The notes under the pieces were generated by a model, which worked only from the letters and a program-made list of their open reading frames with translations, did not search any database and was not told where the DNA came from. Position numbers and translations under genes: made by a program. A DNA stretch of 64,000 nucleotides from Christensenella sp. UBA4263. GTDB taxonomy: Bacteria; Bacillota; Clostridia; Christensenellales; Aristaeellaceae. This document shows positions 52,343-61,290 of this stretch, in pieces. Position 1 is the first letter of the stretch, and each line of letters opens with the position of its first letter. Location: positions 23,835 through 87,834 of the forward strand of contig DGWH01000092.1 in the NCBI GenBank assembly GCA_002395225.1, given 5' to 3'.

Positions 52343-53977
52343 ATGAAAAAAGTATCCGTGATTCTGACGCTTCTGCTGGCTATTTCCATGATCTCGGCTC
52401 TTTGTCTGGCAGAATCCAAACCCGACCCGTTTGGAAAGTATGACGAGCCCGTAACCGTGCATTTTGTGCGCAGCACAGATGATACGCTGGATGCCAACTA
52501 TTTCTCCCAGCATCCTGACAAGACGATGACTGACAACCTCTGGTGCGACCTTTACAGAGACAAGCTGAACGTCATTGTGGATTATGACTGGATCGTCAAG
52601 GGCGGCGATGAGTATGATCAGAAGCTGAACATCGCGCTGGGCGTCGGCGACATTCCGGAGTTCGTGAATGTCAACACCCTGCAGCTCAAGCAGCTTGCTG
52701 AGGCCGATCTGATCATGCCTCTTGAGGAAATCTATGACAGCTATGCCTCCGATTTCACCAAGAAAATCATGCTGGAGACCGGCACCTCTCCGTTTGATGC
52801 CGCTACCATCAACGGACATCTCTATGGCCTGCCCAATGTGGACAGCACCCTGATGATCGCGGACCTTCTGTGGGTTCGTACCGACTGGCTCGAAAAGCTG
52901 AATCTGCCGATTCCGACCACCATGGACGAAGTTATTGCAACGGCAGAGGCTTTTGCCAAGGCAGACTTTGACGGCAATGGCGTGGATGACACCATCGGCG
53001 TCGCAATCGCCAAAGACCTCTGGGGACAGCTGTTCAGCCTGCGCGGATTCTTCAACGGCTTTGACTCCTATCCGGGCATCTGGGTGGAAGATGAGAACGG
53101 GAATCTGGTCTATGGCTCCACGCTTCCGGGAACCAAGGATGCGCTGAAGACCCTGCATGAGATGTATGAAAAAGGTCTGATTGATCCCGAATTCGGCGTC
53201 AAGGACGGCGGCAAGGTTGCTGAGGCAACGACAGCCGGCAAGTGCGGCATGTTCTTTGGTGCACAGTGGAACTCCATTTATCCGCTTCAGTCCTGCGTCA
53301 ACCTCGACAAAAATGCACAGTGGCGTGCCGTGTCCATCGTTTCCGCAACCGACAAGCCGGTAAAGGCACAGACGGACGTAGGCACCCTGAGCTGGACGGT
53401 TGTCCGCAAAGACGTTGCACATCCGGAAGCGGTTGTGAAAATGTTCAACGTGTTCATCGACAAGAACTGGGGACCTGAGAACGAGAACGGCATCTACTAT
53501 GCGCCGCTGGATTCCGAGTCCATCTGGAAACTGAGCCCGGTGGTTCCGACGAACCCCAACAAGAACAACGATGCGTTCATGGCTCTTGAGCAGTACCGCA
53601 AAGACGGCGACGAGAGCAAGGTTACCGGTGAGGCTTACAGCATTCTGCAGAAACTGAAAGCCTATGAGTCCGGCTCCGAGGACGGCTTTGCTCTGTGGGG
53701 CTGGGAGCGGATTTACGGTGCAGATGGTGCGTATGGTGTTCTGATTGATTATCAGAACAAGGGCATGCTGCAGGACAACCTGTTTGTAGGCGCCCCGACC
53801 GAAACCATGACCTCCAGAATGTCCACCCTTGAGGATCTTCAGGATGAAGTGTTCACCAAGATCATTCTGGGTGAGGCAGATGTGGATGCCTTCGATAAGT
53901 TTGTCAGCGACTTCAACGCGCTGGGCGGCAAGGAAATCACTGAGGAAGTCAACGAATGGTACGCCTCCGTTAAGTAA
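52343..53977 (+). CDS. Extracellular solute-binding protein of a carbohydrate ABC transporter
   Basis: The 544-residue protein of the LplA-like group has a signal peptide (MKKVSVILTLLLAISMISALCLA). The only Cys near the cleavage site is in SALCLA, a poor lipobox, so it may be released or held otherwise. The mature chain has typical segments such as ADGAYGVLIDYQNKG. ATG 52343 follows GGAGGG; an earlier ATG at 52313 would bury the signal. Two permeases follow, but no ATPase gene is nearby, as usual for transporters sharing MsmK-type ATPases. Confidence 0.92.
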   Translation: MKKVSVILTLLLAISMISALCLAESKPDPFGKYDEPVTVHFVRSTDDTLDANYFSQHPDKTMTDNLWCDLYRDKLNVIVDYDWIVKGGDEYDQKLNIALGVGDIPEFVNVNTLQLKQLAEADLIMPLEEIYDSYASDFTKKIMLETGTSPFDAATINGHLYGLPNVDSTLMIADLLWVRTDWLEKLNLPIPTTMDEVIATAEAFAKADFDGNGVDDTIGVAIAKDLWGQLFSLRGFFNGFDSYPGIWVEDENGNLVYGSTLPGTKDALKTLHEMYEKGLIDPEFGVKDGGKVAEATTAGKCGMFFGAQWNSIYPLQSCVNLDKNAQWRAVSIVSATDKPVKAQTDVGTLSWTVVRKDVAHPEAVVKMFNVFIDKNWGPENENGIYYAPLDSESIWKLSPVVPTNPNKNNDAFMALEQYRKDGDESKVTGEAYSILQKLKAYESGSEDGFALWGWERIYGADGAYGVLIDYQNKGMLQDNLFVGAPTETMTSRMSTLEDLQDEVFTKIILGEADVDAFDKFVSDFNALGGKEITEEVNEWYASVK

Positions 53978-53995
53978 CAGAGAATGAACGATCCG

Positions 53996-54029
53996 GGGAC
54001 TGGTGGCGATCCATCAGTCCCTTCTTTTC
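53996..54029 (+). terminator. Intra-operon hairpin terminator between binding protein and permease
   Basis: GGGACTGGTGG (53996-54006) pairs with CCATCAGTCCC (54011-54021) with one G-T pair, then TTCTTTTC. It probably lowers permease expression relative to the binding protein. Confidence 0.65.
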
Positions 54030-54150
54030 ATCACAGAAAAACACCGTCATGTCCGGAGAAGCGGCCCTACCGCACTGCGGCCGGCTGTCCGATCCGGGCC
54101 GGAACAGAGCTGCTCCGGCCAAAGACCAGCGTTGAAGAGGAGGCTGTCTC

Positions 54151-55077
54151 ATGCAGAGAACACACCTGAGACCGGCCAGACTGAAAGCATTCAGGAAGGA
54201 ACTTCCGTTTCATCTCATGCTTCTGCCGGCGGTCATTCTTGTCTTTATCTATATGTACGTCCCGCTGGGCGGACTCATCATTGCCTTTCAGAAATTCATC
54301 CCTGCCAAAGGACTGTTTGGCGAACAGAAGTGGGTAGGTCTTGACAATTTTATCTATCTGTACCGTCTCCCCGGCGCCATTTCCGCGCTGCGCAATACCG
54401 TTATCATCGCCTTTTATAAGATTATTCTGCATCTGATCATCCCCATCACCGTCTCCATTCTCCTCAGTGAGATTAAATCCGATCCGTTCAGACGCACCGC
54501 ACAGACCCTGATTTATCTGCCTCACTTTCTGAGCTGGATCATCATGGGCGGCATTCTGATCGATATTCTTTCCCCGACAGACGGCATCGTCAACCGGTTC
54601 CTGGGGCTGTTTGGCGTCGGCCCGTATTTCTTCCTGGGCAGCAATGACACCTTCCGGTTTACCATCATCTTTACCGATGTCTGGAAAGAATTCGGCTTTA
54701 ATACCATCGTGTATCTGGCGGCAATCACCAATATTGATCCCAATCAGTACGAGGCGGCAACCATCGACGGCGCCAATCGCTTTCAGCGGATGATTTACGT
54801 AACGCTGCCCAATATGCGGATGATAATCGTCCTGATGATGGTCCTCTCCCTTGGCAATGTCCTTAACGCAGGATTTGATCAGGTATTCAACCTCTACAGC
54901 AAACAGGTATATGAAACCGGAGATATTCTGGATACCTTCATTTACCGGATCGGTCTGATTGATGCACAGTTCGGTGTGGCAACGGCCATGGGAATGTTCA
55001 AGTCCGTCGTTTCCACGCTGTTCATCTCCATCAGCTATTACTGTGCATACCGTTTCGCGGACTACCGTATTTTCTAA
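54151..55077 (+). CDS. Carbohydrate ABC transporter permease (LplB-like)
   Basis: This 308-residue protein has six hydrophobic segments and the MalF/LplB-type EAA loop (EAATIDGANRFQRMIYVTLPNM). ATG 54151 follows GAGGAGG. It pairs with the next permease to form the membrane channel for the sugar delivered by the upstream binding protein. Confidence 0.94.
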   Translation: MQRTHLRPARLKAFRKELPFHLMLLPAVILVFIYMYVPLGGLIIAFQKFIPAKGLFGEQKWVGLDNFIYLYRLPGAISALRNTVIIAFYKIILHLIIPITVSILLSEIKSDPFRRTAQTLIYLPHFLSWIIMGGILIDILSPTDGIVNRFLGLFGVGPYFFLGSNDTFRFTIIFTDVWKEFGFNTIVYLAAITNIDPNQYEAATIDGANRFQRMIYVTLPNMRMIIVLMMVLSLGNVLNAGFDQVFNLYSKQVYETGDILDTFIYRIGLIDAQFGVATAMGMFKSVVSTLFISISYYCAYRFADYRIF

Positions 55078-55089
55078 GGAGGCAGAGCA

Positions 55090-55974
55090 ATGGTTGAGTC
55101 AAAACACTGGTCAAGCAGACTGTTTGTGATTGTCAATTACGCGGTCATGACATTTCTTTCCTTAAGCTGTCTGATTCCGCTGATCCATATTTTCGCCATT
55201 TCGCTTTCCAGTTCCGCGGCCGCAACCGGCGGACTGGTTATTCTGTGGCCCGTGAATTTCACCCTCGAAAGCTACGCCTATGTCGCCAGACGCGCCGCCT
55301 TCTGGCAGGCCATGTTCATCTCGGTGCTCAGAGTCTTTGTGGGCGTCGGCCTGAACATGCTGTTCTGCATCGTCTGTGCCTATCCGCTCAGCAAGGAAAA
55401 ATCACAGTTTCGCATGCGGACATTCTATTCCTGGTATTTCTTCCTGACCATGCTCGTCTCCGGCGGCCTGATCCCGCTGTACATGGTTATCCGGCAGACC
55501 GGCCTGATGGGCACCTTCTGGGCACTGGTCATTCCGGGTGCCGTGCCCGTTTATAACATCATTCTTCTTCTGAACTTCTTCCGCCAGACACCAAAGGAAC
55601 TGGAGGAGGCGGCCATCATCGACGGCGCCAGCCAGTGGCGGATCATGTGGCAGATTTATGTGCCGACCTCTACCGCGGCACTTGCCACCGTCGCCCTGTT
55701 GTCCACCGTCTATCACTGGAACGAATGGTTCAACGGTATTCTCTACATGAAAACCCCCGACCAGTATCCGCTCCAAAGCTACCTGAGAACCATCGTGATT
55801 GACATGAAGCTGACCAATATGGGCGCCAACGACTGGCAGGCACTGGCCCTGGTATCAGACAAGACCGTTAAGTGTGCCCAGATCTTCCTCGCATCCCTGC
55901 CCATTCTGGTGGCCTATCCGTTCCTGCAGCGGTACTTTGTCAAGGGAATGGTCCTCGGCTCGGTGAAAGGCTGA
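55090..55974 (+). CDS. Carbohydrate ABC transporter permease (YtcP/LplC-like)
   Basis: The 294-residue protein has six hydrophobic segments and the EAA loop EEAAIIDGASQWRIMWQIYVP. It starts 12 bases after the first permease with AAGGAGG. The order binding protein, permease, permease is typical of CUT1-type oligosaccharide importers in Clostridia. Confidence 0.94.
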   Translation: MVESKHWSSRLFVIVNYAVMTFLSLSCLIPLIHIFAISLSSSAAATGGLVILWPVNFTLESYAYVARRAAFWQAMFISVLRVFVGVGLNMLFCIVCAYPLSKEKSQFRMRTFYSWYFFLTMLVSGGLIPLYMVIRQTGLMGTFWALVIPGAVPVYNIILLLNFFRQTPKELEEAAIIDGASQWRIMWQIYVPTSTAALATVALLSTVYHWNEWFNGILYMKTPDQYPLQSYLRTIVIDMKLTNMGANDWQALALVSDKTVKCAQIFLASLPILVAYPFLQRYFVKGMVLGSVKG

Positions 55975-55985
55975 CGGTTTTCTGC

Positions 55986-56014
55986 TTTAAAAACCGCTTT
56001 CATTCCGCTATACT
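55986..56014 (+). promoter_or_regulatory. Possible promoter of yesM-yesN
   Basis: TTTAAA (55986-55991), 17 bases and TATACT (56009-56014). A small inverted repeat (CGGTTTT/AAAACCG, about 55976-55998) overlaps the -35. Confidence 0.45.
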
Positions 56015-56171
56015 GTACGCAGACTGACAAATCCCCGGCTAATGCCCGGCGCATCGCGGCCCGCTCAGCACGGACAGACCCGGCCGGGTCCCGGCTCCTG
56101 TCAGAGTGCTTAGATCGTTTGTCAGGAAATTCCGAAATCAACCTTTGACCCGTTGAAGCAAGGAGGCATCC

Positions 56172-57893
56172 GTGGACAGCAGGAATCGGAAACTCAGCCT
56201 GAAAAAGTCGGCATTTGTCCGTCTCATTATCATTACCTTTTTGGCGGTGCTGATCTTTTATATCATCGGACTGTCCATTAACAAAGCCGGCATGCAGAAC
56301 ATGAAAAAGGATCTGCAGGAACAGCTGGCGATGCGTACAGACTATGTTGCCAGCCAGATTGAACAGGAATTTACCCGGCTGAATTTCTTTATGCTGGAAC
56401 TGATGTCAAACAAGGATCTCCTGCGCTATACGATTTCCCACTCGTTTCTGGCCGACTATGAACGCCTGGTCTATATCCGGACGCTCTCCGATCAGGAATA
56501 CATGATCAAGCGTTCCTCGGATCTGGCAGACTCCGTTCAGATCATGTTTCCGGATCAGAAGAAGACCATTATCACGGACCAGGCGCTCTATGCGGATCTG
56601 GATGAGCGGCTCTGGGGCGAACTGCTGGCGCGGGCAGAAAAGAACCGGGTCAGTTATACCATCTGGGAAGGGAGACTCTGGATGCTTTTGCCCCGATATG
56701 AGGGAGAACGGCCGATGTTCATGATCGCCATTTCCGTTTCTCAGGACAGTCTCACAAAAAAGCTGGACCAGCTCTGCGGCGGACAGACCGACAGTCTTTT
56801 GCTCATGACCCCTGACAGGCAGGTACTTGCCCTAAGCGGAAATGACCAGCTGTTCGAGACGACGGAGGGCGACATCCTTTCAGAGCACTGGAAGGATACC
56901 CGCACGTTTCATGCCAGTACCCAGATTAATCTGCCGGATCTGATGCTTTTCAGTGCCTATCAGACCGATGACATGATGGCCCCGTTTGTCACGTACCGGA
57001 ACAACCTGTGGATCCTGACGGCTTTTGCATTCGGACTGTTATTGCTGTACATCGGTTATTACTGGTGGGCCATTATGCGGCCGATCAACGATCTCCTGGA
57101 CTCGATGCGCAAGGCCGGGGAGAACGGCAGTTTCCACATCGAAACAGACCGGAAGTCCGAATATGATGACATTTACCTCCAGTATAATGAAATGGTCCGA
57201 CATGTCCATAAACTGGCCGAACAGGTCTATGAGGAACGGTACCGTGCACAGAAAGCCGAGCTCAAGCAGCTTCAGGTTCAGATTGATCCTCATTTTCTGT
57301 ACAACACGCTCTACCTGATTTACCGCATTGCCAGATCGGAAGGAAATGCCGCTATTGCCAGTCTCAGCCTGAACCTCAGCAACTACTACCGGTATATCAC
57401 CAAAATGCCGGAGCAGATTGTCGCGCTCAGGGATGAAATCCGTCATGTGATGAATTATCTGGAAATTCAGAAGATCCGGTTTGCGCCCCGGATCAGCATT
57501 GAAGCTCAGGAACTTCCGGACGAAATTGCCGATGAACGCATTCCATCCCTGATCATTCAGCCGATTGTCGAAAACGCCTTTCAGCACGGCGTCAAAGACT
57601 GCGTCAAAGACGGACTGGTAACCCTGCGCTATGAGGTCGATTCGTCCTGGTTCAGTGTGATTGTCTCTGACAACAGTGGAAAAATGACCGATGAAAAGGT
57701 CGCCGCTCTGTGGGCAGCCATTCAGCAGGGAGAAGTGCAGGAATCCAATGCCCTGCGAAACCTTTACAGACGCATGCAGCTCTATGAATCCAGCGGGCAT
57801 GAGCTTGTGCTGAAATGTGTCAACGGCGGCCTTACGGCTGTACTGACTTTCCGGAGGCGGGAAAAAAATGCCAGTATTACTGATCGTAGATGA
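56172..57893 (+). CDS. YesM-type sensor histidine kinase
   Basis: A 573-residue membrane kinase with two membrane helices (about residues 16-38 and 278-298) around an extracellular sensor region. A HAMP-like segment, the kinase box IDPHFLYNTLYLIYRI (phospho-His) and an ATPase domain with IVENAFQHG follow. GTG 56172 lies 5 bases after AGGAGG. It overlaps the response regulator gene by 26 bases. YesM/YesN pairs regulate adjacent sugar transport genes. Confidence 0.93.
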   Translation: MDSRNRKLSLKKSAFVRLIIITFLAVLIFYIIGLSINKAGMQNMKKDLQEQLAMRTDYVASQIEQEFTRLNFFMLELMSNKDLLRYTISHSFLADYERLVYIRTLSDQEYMIKRSSDLADSVQIMFPDQKKTIITDQALYADLDERLWGELLARAEKNRVSYTIWEGRLWMLLPRYEGERPMFMIAISVSQDSLTKKLDQLCGGQTDSLLLMTPDRQVLALSGNDQLFETTEGDILSEHWKDTRTFHASTQINLPDLMLFSAYQTDDMMAPFVTYRNNLWILTAFAFGLLLLYIGYYWWAIMRPINDLLDSMRKAGENGSFHIETDRKSEYDDIYLQYNEMVRHVHKLAEQVYEERYRAQKAELKQLQVQIDPHFLYNTLYLIYRIARSEGNAAIASLSLNLSNYYRYITKMPEQIVALRDEIRHVMNYLEIQKIRFAPRISIEAQELPDEIADERIPSLIIQPIVENAFQHGVKDCVKDGLVTLRYEVDSSWFSVIVSDNSGKMTDEKVAALWAAIQQGEVQESNALRNLYRRMQLYESSGHELVLKCVNGGLTAVLTFRRREKNASITDRR

Positions 57894-58626
57894 TGAAATG
57901 ATTATTGCAGACGGACTGCACGAAATGCTTGAACAGGCGTTTGCCGGCCGTCTTCAGGTGCTCTGCTGCTACTCCGCCGCAGAAGCGCTTGAAATTGCCC
58001 GTCAGTTCTGTATCGATCTGCTCCTGACCGACATCAATATGCCGGATACCAGCGGACTTGAGCTGCACAACAAAATTCTTGAACCATGGCCGCAGTGCCG
58101 CGTTATTTATCTGACGGGGTATTCGGATTTTGAGTATGCACGGACCGCGCTGGATCAGCATGCCTTTGCCTATGTCCTCAAAGGGGAAGGGGATGACTGC
58201 CTGATCAGCACCATTGAACGGGCAATGGCGGAGCTCCCGGAAAAAAAGCAGGACAATGCCACCGCAGCTGCCCCGGATGCCGGCGAAAACATGCCCGAAT
58301 GGATTCAGGATCTGCATACCTATATTCACGAACATCTGAACAGCGATCTCTCGCTGAACACACTGGCCAATTTCTGCCATTTTCATCCGGTCTATCTGTC
58401 GCACATTTATAAGGAAACAACAGGGATCAACCTCAGCGATACCATCAACCAGGCACGCATTCAGGCGGCAGAGACCCTCCTCAAAAACGGCCACATGACC
58501 GTCCTTGAGATCTCAAGGACAATGGGCTTTGCAACAGACAATTATTTCTGCCGCTGGTTCCGCAAGCAGACCGGAATGTCGCCGCATTCCTATCGGAAAC
58601 AGCAGATCCGAAAAGGACAGGAGTAA
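57868..58626 (+). CDS. YesN-type response regulator with AraC DNA-binding domain
   Basis: The 252-residue protein has a receiver domain (VDDEMIIADG, acceptor Asp in LLLTDINMP) and a C-terminal AraC/XylS double helix-turn-helix (SLNTLANFCHFHPVYLSHIYK). It is shorter than many YesN proteins. It overlaps the kinase gene and probably controls the sugar ABC transporter upstream. Confidence 0.93.
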   Translation: MPVLLIVDDEMIIADGLHEMLEQAFAGRLQVLCCYSAAEALEIARQFCIDLLLTDINMPDTSGLELHNKILEPWPQCRVIYLTGYSDFEYARTALDQHAFAYVLKGEGDDCLISTIERAMAELPEKKQDNATAAAPDAGENMPEWIQDLHTYIHEHLNSDLSLNTLANFCHFHPVYLSHIYKETTGINLSDTINQARIQAAETLLKNGHMTVLEISRTMGFATDNYFCRWFRKQTGMSPHSYRKQQIRKGQE

Positions 58627-58634
58627 ACGTGTTT

Positions 58635-58667
58635 AAAACGGAAGCAGATGCTTCCGTTTTTTGTTTT
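58635..58667 (+). terminator. Terminator after the response regulator
   Basis: AAAACGGAAGCA (58635-58646) and TGCTTCCGTTTT (58649-58660) with a 2-base loop, then TTGTTTT. Confidence 0.85.
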
Positions 58668-58791
58668 GCCTGAGGGCACCGTCAAAAACGAGTCAGGCAC
58701 CGGGAAAAGACAATGGGGGGAATATCCCGCAGAAGATCCATGTTTGTCCCGGCCGCATTCCAACATTTTTACCGAAATCATCCGTGTTTGA

Positions 58792-58820
58792 TTGCGCTTT
58801 CAGGAAAAATAAGGTAGAAT
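58792..58820 (+). promoter_or_regulatory. Promoter of the second glycosidase/LRR module
   Basis: TTGCGC (58792-58797), 17 bases, TAGAAT (58815-58820). The remaining 58668-58791 and 58821-58941 shows no gene. Confidence 0.45.
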
Positions 58821-58941
58821 ATCCCATTGTTTGATGATTCTGACCCGGTTGAGCAGGTTCTTTTCCCGGACAAACCGGCGCTGAATTCATCGGCCGGTTC
58901 TCTCAGTTCCGGTGAAAATGATCTACGAGGAGGCCGCTTCT

Positions 58942-59898
58942 TTGAAACGTAGTCGGTTTTTTCTGCTTCTTTTACTCTGTCTTTTGCCTGTCCTGTGTCT
59001 GGCGGAATATGCACCGCTTCCTTTTGACAGCAGTCCCGGACTCCCGGGCATTCCGGATGCCTTTTTGCCGGACTATGCCGGATATGAGGATGAGACCCTG
59101 AGCATCCGCATCGAGACAACCAGGGCTTACGATACCACCATTCAGCTGGTCTATGTGAAGATTTCAGATCCTTCCCAGATGCGGACGGCCATGGCTGACC
59201 GGTACGGGACGACAAGACTTGCCTATCCCGAAGTGCTGGCCGAGCGTAACAATGCCGTTCTGGCGGTCAACGGGGACTTCTTCAATATCAACAATCGCGG
59301 CTATCTGGTTCGCCAGGGGGAAACTTACCGGACCAAGGCCGATCCCCAGCTGGATATCCTGATCATTGATGATAAGGGAGACTTTCATATTCTTCGTGAC
59401 CCGACCAATGAAATGGTTGAGGCATTCGACGGAAAGATCATCAACAGCTTCAACTTCGGCCCGGCCCTGATCATGGACGGGGAGGAGATACTGCCCCCGA
59501 AACGGGTTGATGCCGGAACCTTCCGAAAAGCACAGCGCATGGTTGCCTGCCAGCTGGGGCCCCTTTCCTATCTGTTTGTGGCAACAGAAGGTCCGGAAAA
59601 CAAAGGGTCCGAGGGACTTACCCTTGAGGAGATGATCCATTTTCTGCACGAGCTTGAGGTTCCTCTTGCCTATAACCTGGACGGCGGTTCCTCCTCCAGT
59701 GTGGTCCTTGGCGGGACAAAAATTAACGGCATGTCCAATAAAAAGAAACGGACGCTGTGTGATATTCTCTATTTTTCCACATTGATTCCTGAATCCGAAT
59801 GGGACGACGCCAAACCGGTCTGGAAAGACCAGCTGCCGGAACTCGGGAAAAAGGAGAATTCCGGGGAAAGTGAACGCGCTGAGATTCCGCTGAAATAA
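58942..59898 (+). CDS. Phosphodiester glycosidase family protein (NAGPA-like), copy 2, secreted
   Basis: Homologous to the gene at 39796, with VLAVNGDFF, INSFNFGPALIMDGE and YNLDGGSSSSVV. TTG 58942 lies 8 bases after GAGGAGG and gives a signal peptide (SRFFLLLLLCLLPVLCLAEY); the ATGs at 58912 and 58918 would place the ribosome binding site inside the gene. 318 residues with a Lys/Glu-rich tail. An LRR gene follows 11 bases after the stop, the reverse order of the module at 38930. Confidence 0.9.
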   Translation: MKRSRFFLLLLLCLLPVLCLAEYAPLPFDSSPGLPGIPDAFLPDYAGYEDETLSIRIETTRAYDTTIQLVYVKISDPSQMRTAMADRYGTTRLAYPEVLAERNNAVLAVNGDFFNINNRGYLVRQGETYRTKADPQLDILIIDDKGDFHILRDPTNEMVEAFDGKIINSFNFGPALIMDGEEILPPKRVDAGTFRKAQRMVACQLGPLSYLFVATEGPENKGSEGLTLEEMIHFLHELEVPLAYNLDGGSSSSVVLGGTKINGMSNKKKRTLCDILYFSTLIPESEWDDAKPVWKDQLPELGKKENSGESERAEIPLK

Positions 59899-59909
59899 GA
59901 GGTAAAACG

Positions 59910-60782
59910 ATGAGAAGATTAATTCCGGTTCTGTTCCTGCTGCTGTTTCTGTTTAGTACCGGTTCAGCAGAATCATTTACCGCGTTTGGCATGGATATTG
60001 ACAGGAATCAGACGGTTCTTGACTTTGGCAAGCAGAATATCACGGATTTTGATGAACTGATCCGTGTTCTGTCCGGGATGCCCAATCTGACCGAGGTGTC
60101 CATGTACGGAACGAAAATGGAAGAAGACAGGATGGAGCAGCTGACGCAGATGTTCCCATCCATCCATTTCGGCTGGACCATGCGTGTGGCCAAATATCGG
60201 GTGAGAACAGACGTAACCGCCTTTTCCACCCTTCGCCAGCCGGATGAAAAACCGCGGTACAATGCCGCCAAATATGCACCGCTTCGTTTCTGCTGGCAGA
60301 TCAAGGGACTGGACCTCGGACACAACAGCATTGAGGACCTTTCCTTTCTCACCACCATGACGGGCCTTCATTATCTGATCCTGGCGGACAATAAAATCAC
60401 CGATCTAACGCCGCTTGAGCCGCTTCAGGAACTCGAATATGTGGAACTGTTCATGAACGACATCACGGATATTACGCCGCTGACCAAACTTCCCAGACTG
60501 ATTGACCTGAACCTCAGCCGCACCCGGATAGAGGACCTGACCCCGCTGTATGAAATGAAGCAGCTGAAGCGGCTGTGGATTTCCCGGGTTGGAAAGGGCA
60601 TTTCGGAGGAAGAGAAAGCCGCTCTTCAGGCTGCGCTTCCGAATACCGAAATTCACTTTACCGCCAATTGTACGGCAGAAGGCTGGCGGAAACATGAACG
60701 GTTTCAGAAAGTCAAGAATTCTTTCCGTCTGAATCTTGGACAGGTTTTTATTCCCTGGACAGATGAGGACCGTGCACTTTAA
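59910..60782 (+). CDS. Secreted leucine-rich repeat protein, copy 2
   Basis: The 290-residue protein has a signal peptide (LIPVLFLLLFLFSTGSAES), an N-terminal region with FGWTMRVAKYRVRTDVTAF and about five LRR units (for example LHYLILADNKITDLTPLEPL), ending in a cap. It parallels the 38930 gene throughout and is likewise next to a phosphodiester glycosidase. The shared arrangement suggests the two products interact outside the cell. Function is not known. Confidence 0.85.
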   Translation: MRRLIPVLFLLLFLFSTGSAESFTAFGMDIDRNQTVLDFGKQNITDFDELIRVLSGMPNLTEVSMYGTKMEEDRMEQLTQMFPSIHFGWTMRVAKYRVRTDVTAFSTLRQPDEKPRYNAAKYAPLRFCWQIKGLDLGHNSIEDLSFLTTMTGLHYLILADNKITDLTPLEPLQELEYVELFMNDITDITPLTKLPRLIDLNLSRTRIEDLTPLYEMKQLKRLWISRVGKGISEEEKAALQAALPNTEIHFTANCTAEGWRKHERFQKVKNSFRLNLGQVFIPWTDEDRAL

Positions 60783-60806
60783 AAACGGATAGGAAGGGAC
60801 AATGAT

Positions 60807-61259
60807 ATGATCTCTACCAAGGGCAGATATGCCCTGGTCATGATGGTCGATCTTGCCGAGCAGGAAGGCGAGCTGCCGGTCAGTATTCGTGAGATTTCTG
60901 AACGGCAGGGTATTTCACTCAAATATCTGGAGCAGATCGTCAGCATACTGACCAGGGCAGGACTGGTAACCAGCACGCGCGGTGCGAATGGCGGTTATCG
61001 GATTGCCATGCCTGCAGACCAGATTACCGTCGGAATGATTCTGCGCGCAACAGAAGGGGATATGGTGCCGGCTGAGTGCGTTTACTCGGAAACCGGCTGT
61101 GAGCGAAACGGTGCCTGTCCATCTCAGCTTCTGTTCCGGCGTGTCTATTCCGCAATCAATGAGGTCATCGACCACGTGACGCTTAAGAGCCTGGTCGATG
61201 AAGAGCAAAACGGATCTTGTCGCAAACTCCGGGAAAATGCTTCCCGGTCAGTCACTTGA
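60807..61259 (+). CDS. Rrf2-family regulator, IscR-like
   Basis: The 150-residue protein has an N-terminal winged helix (STKGRYALVMMVDLAE, YLEQIVSILTRAGLV) and three cysteines, C91, C98 and C104, at IscR-like positions for an iron-sulfur cluster. It may sense Fe-S status and regulate cysteine and Fe-S genes; no isc genes are adjacent (the desulfurase is at 4887). ATG 60807. guaA follows after 31 bases. Confidence 0.88.
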   Translation: MISTKGRYALVMMVDLAEQEGELPVSIREISERQGISLKYLEQIVSILTRAGLVTSTRGANGGYRIAMPADQITVGMILRATEGDMVPAECVYSETGCERNGACPSQLLFRRVYSAINEVIDHVTLKSLVDEEQNGSCRKLRENASRSVT

Positions 61260-61290
61260 ACTTTTTACAGGAGAAGAGGAGGATTCGCAT

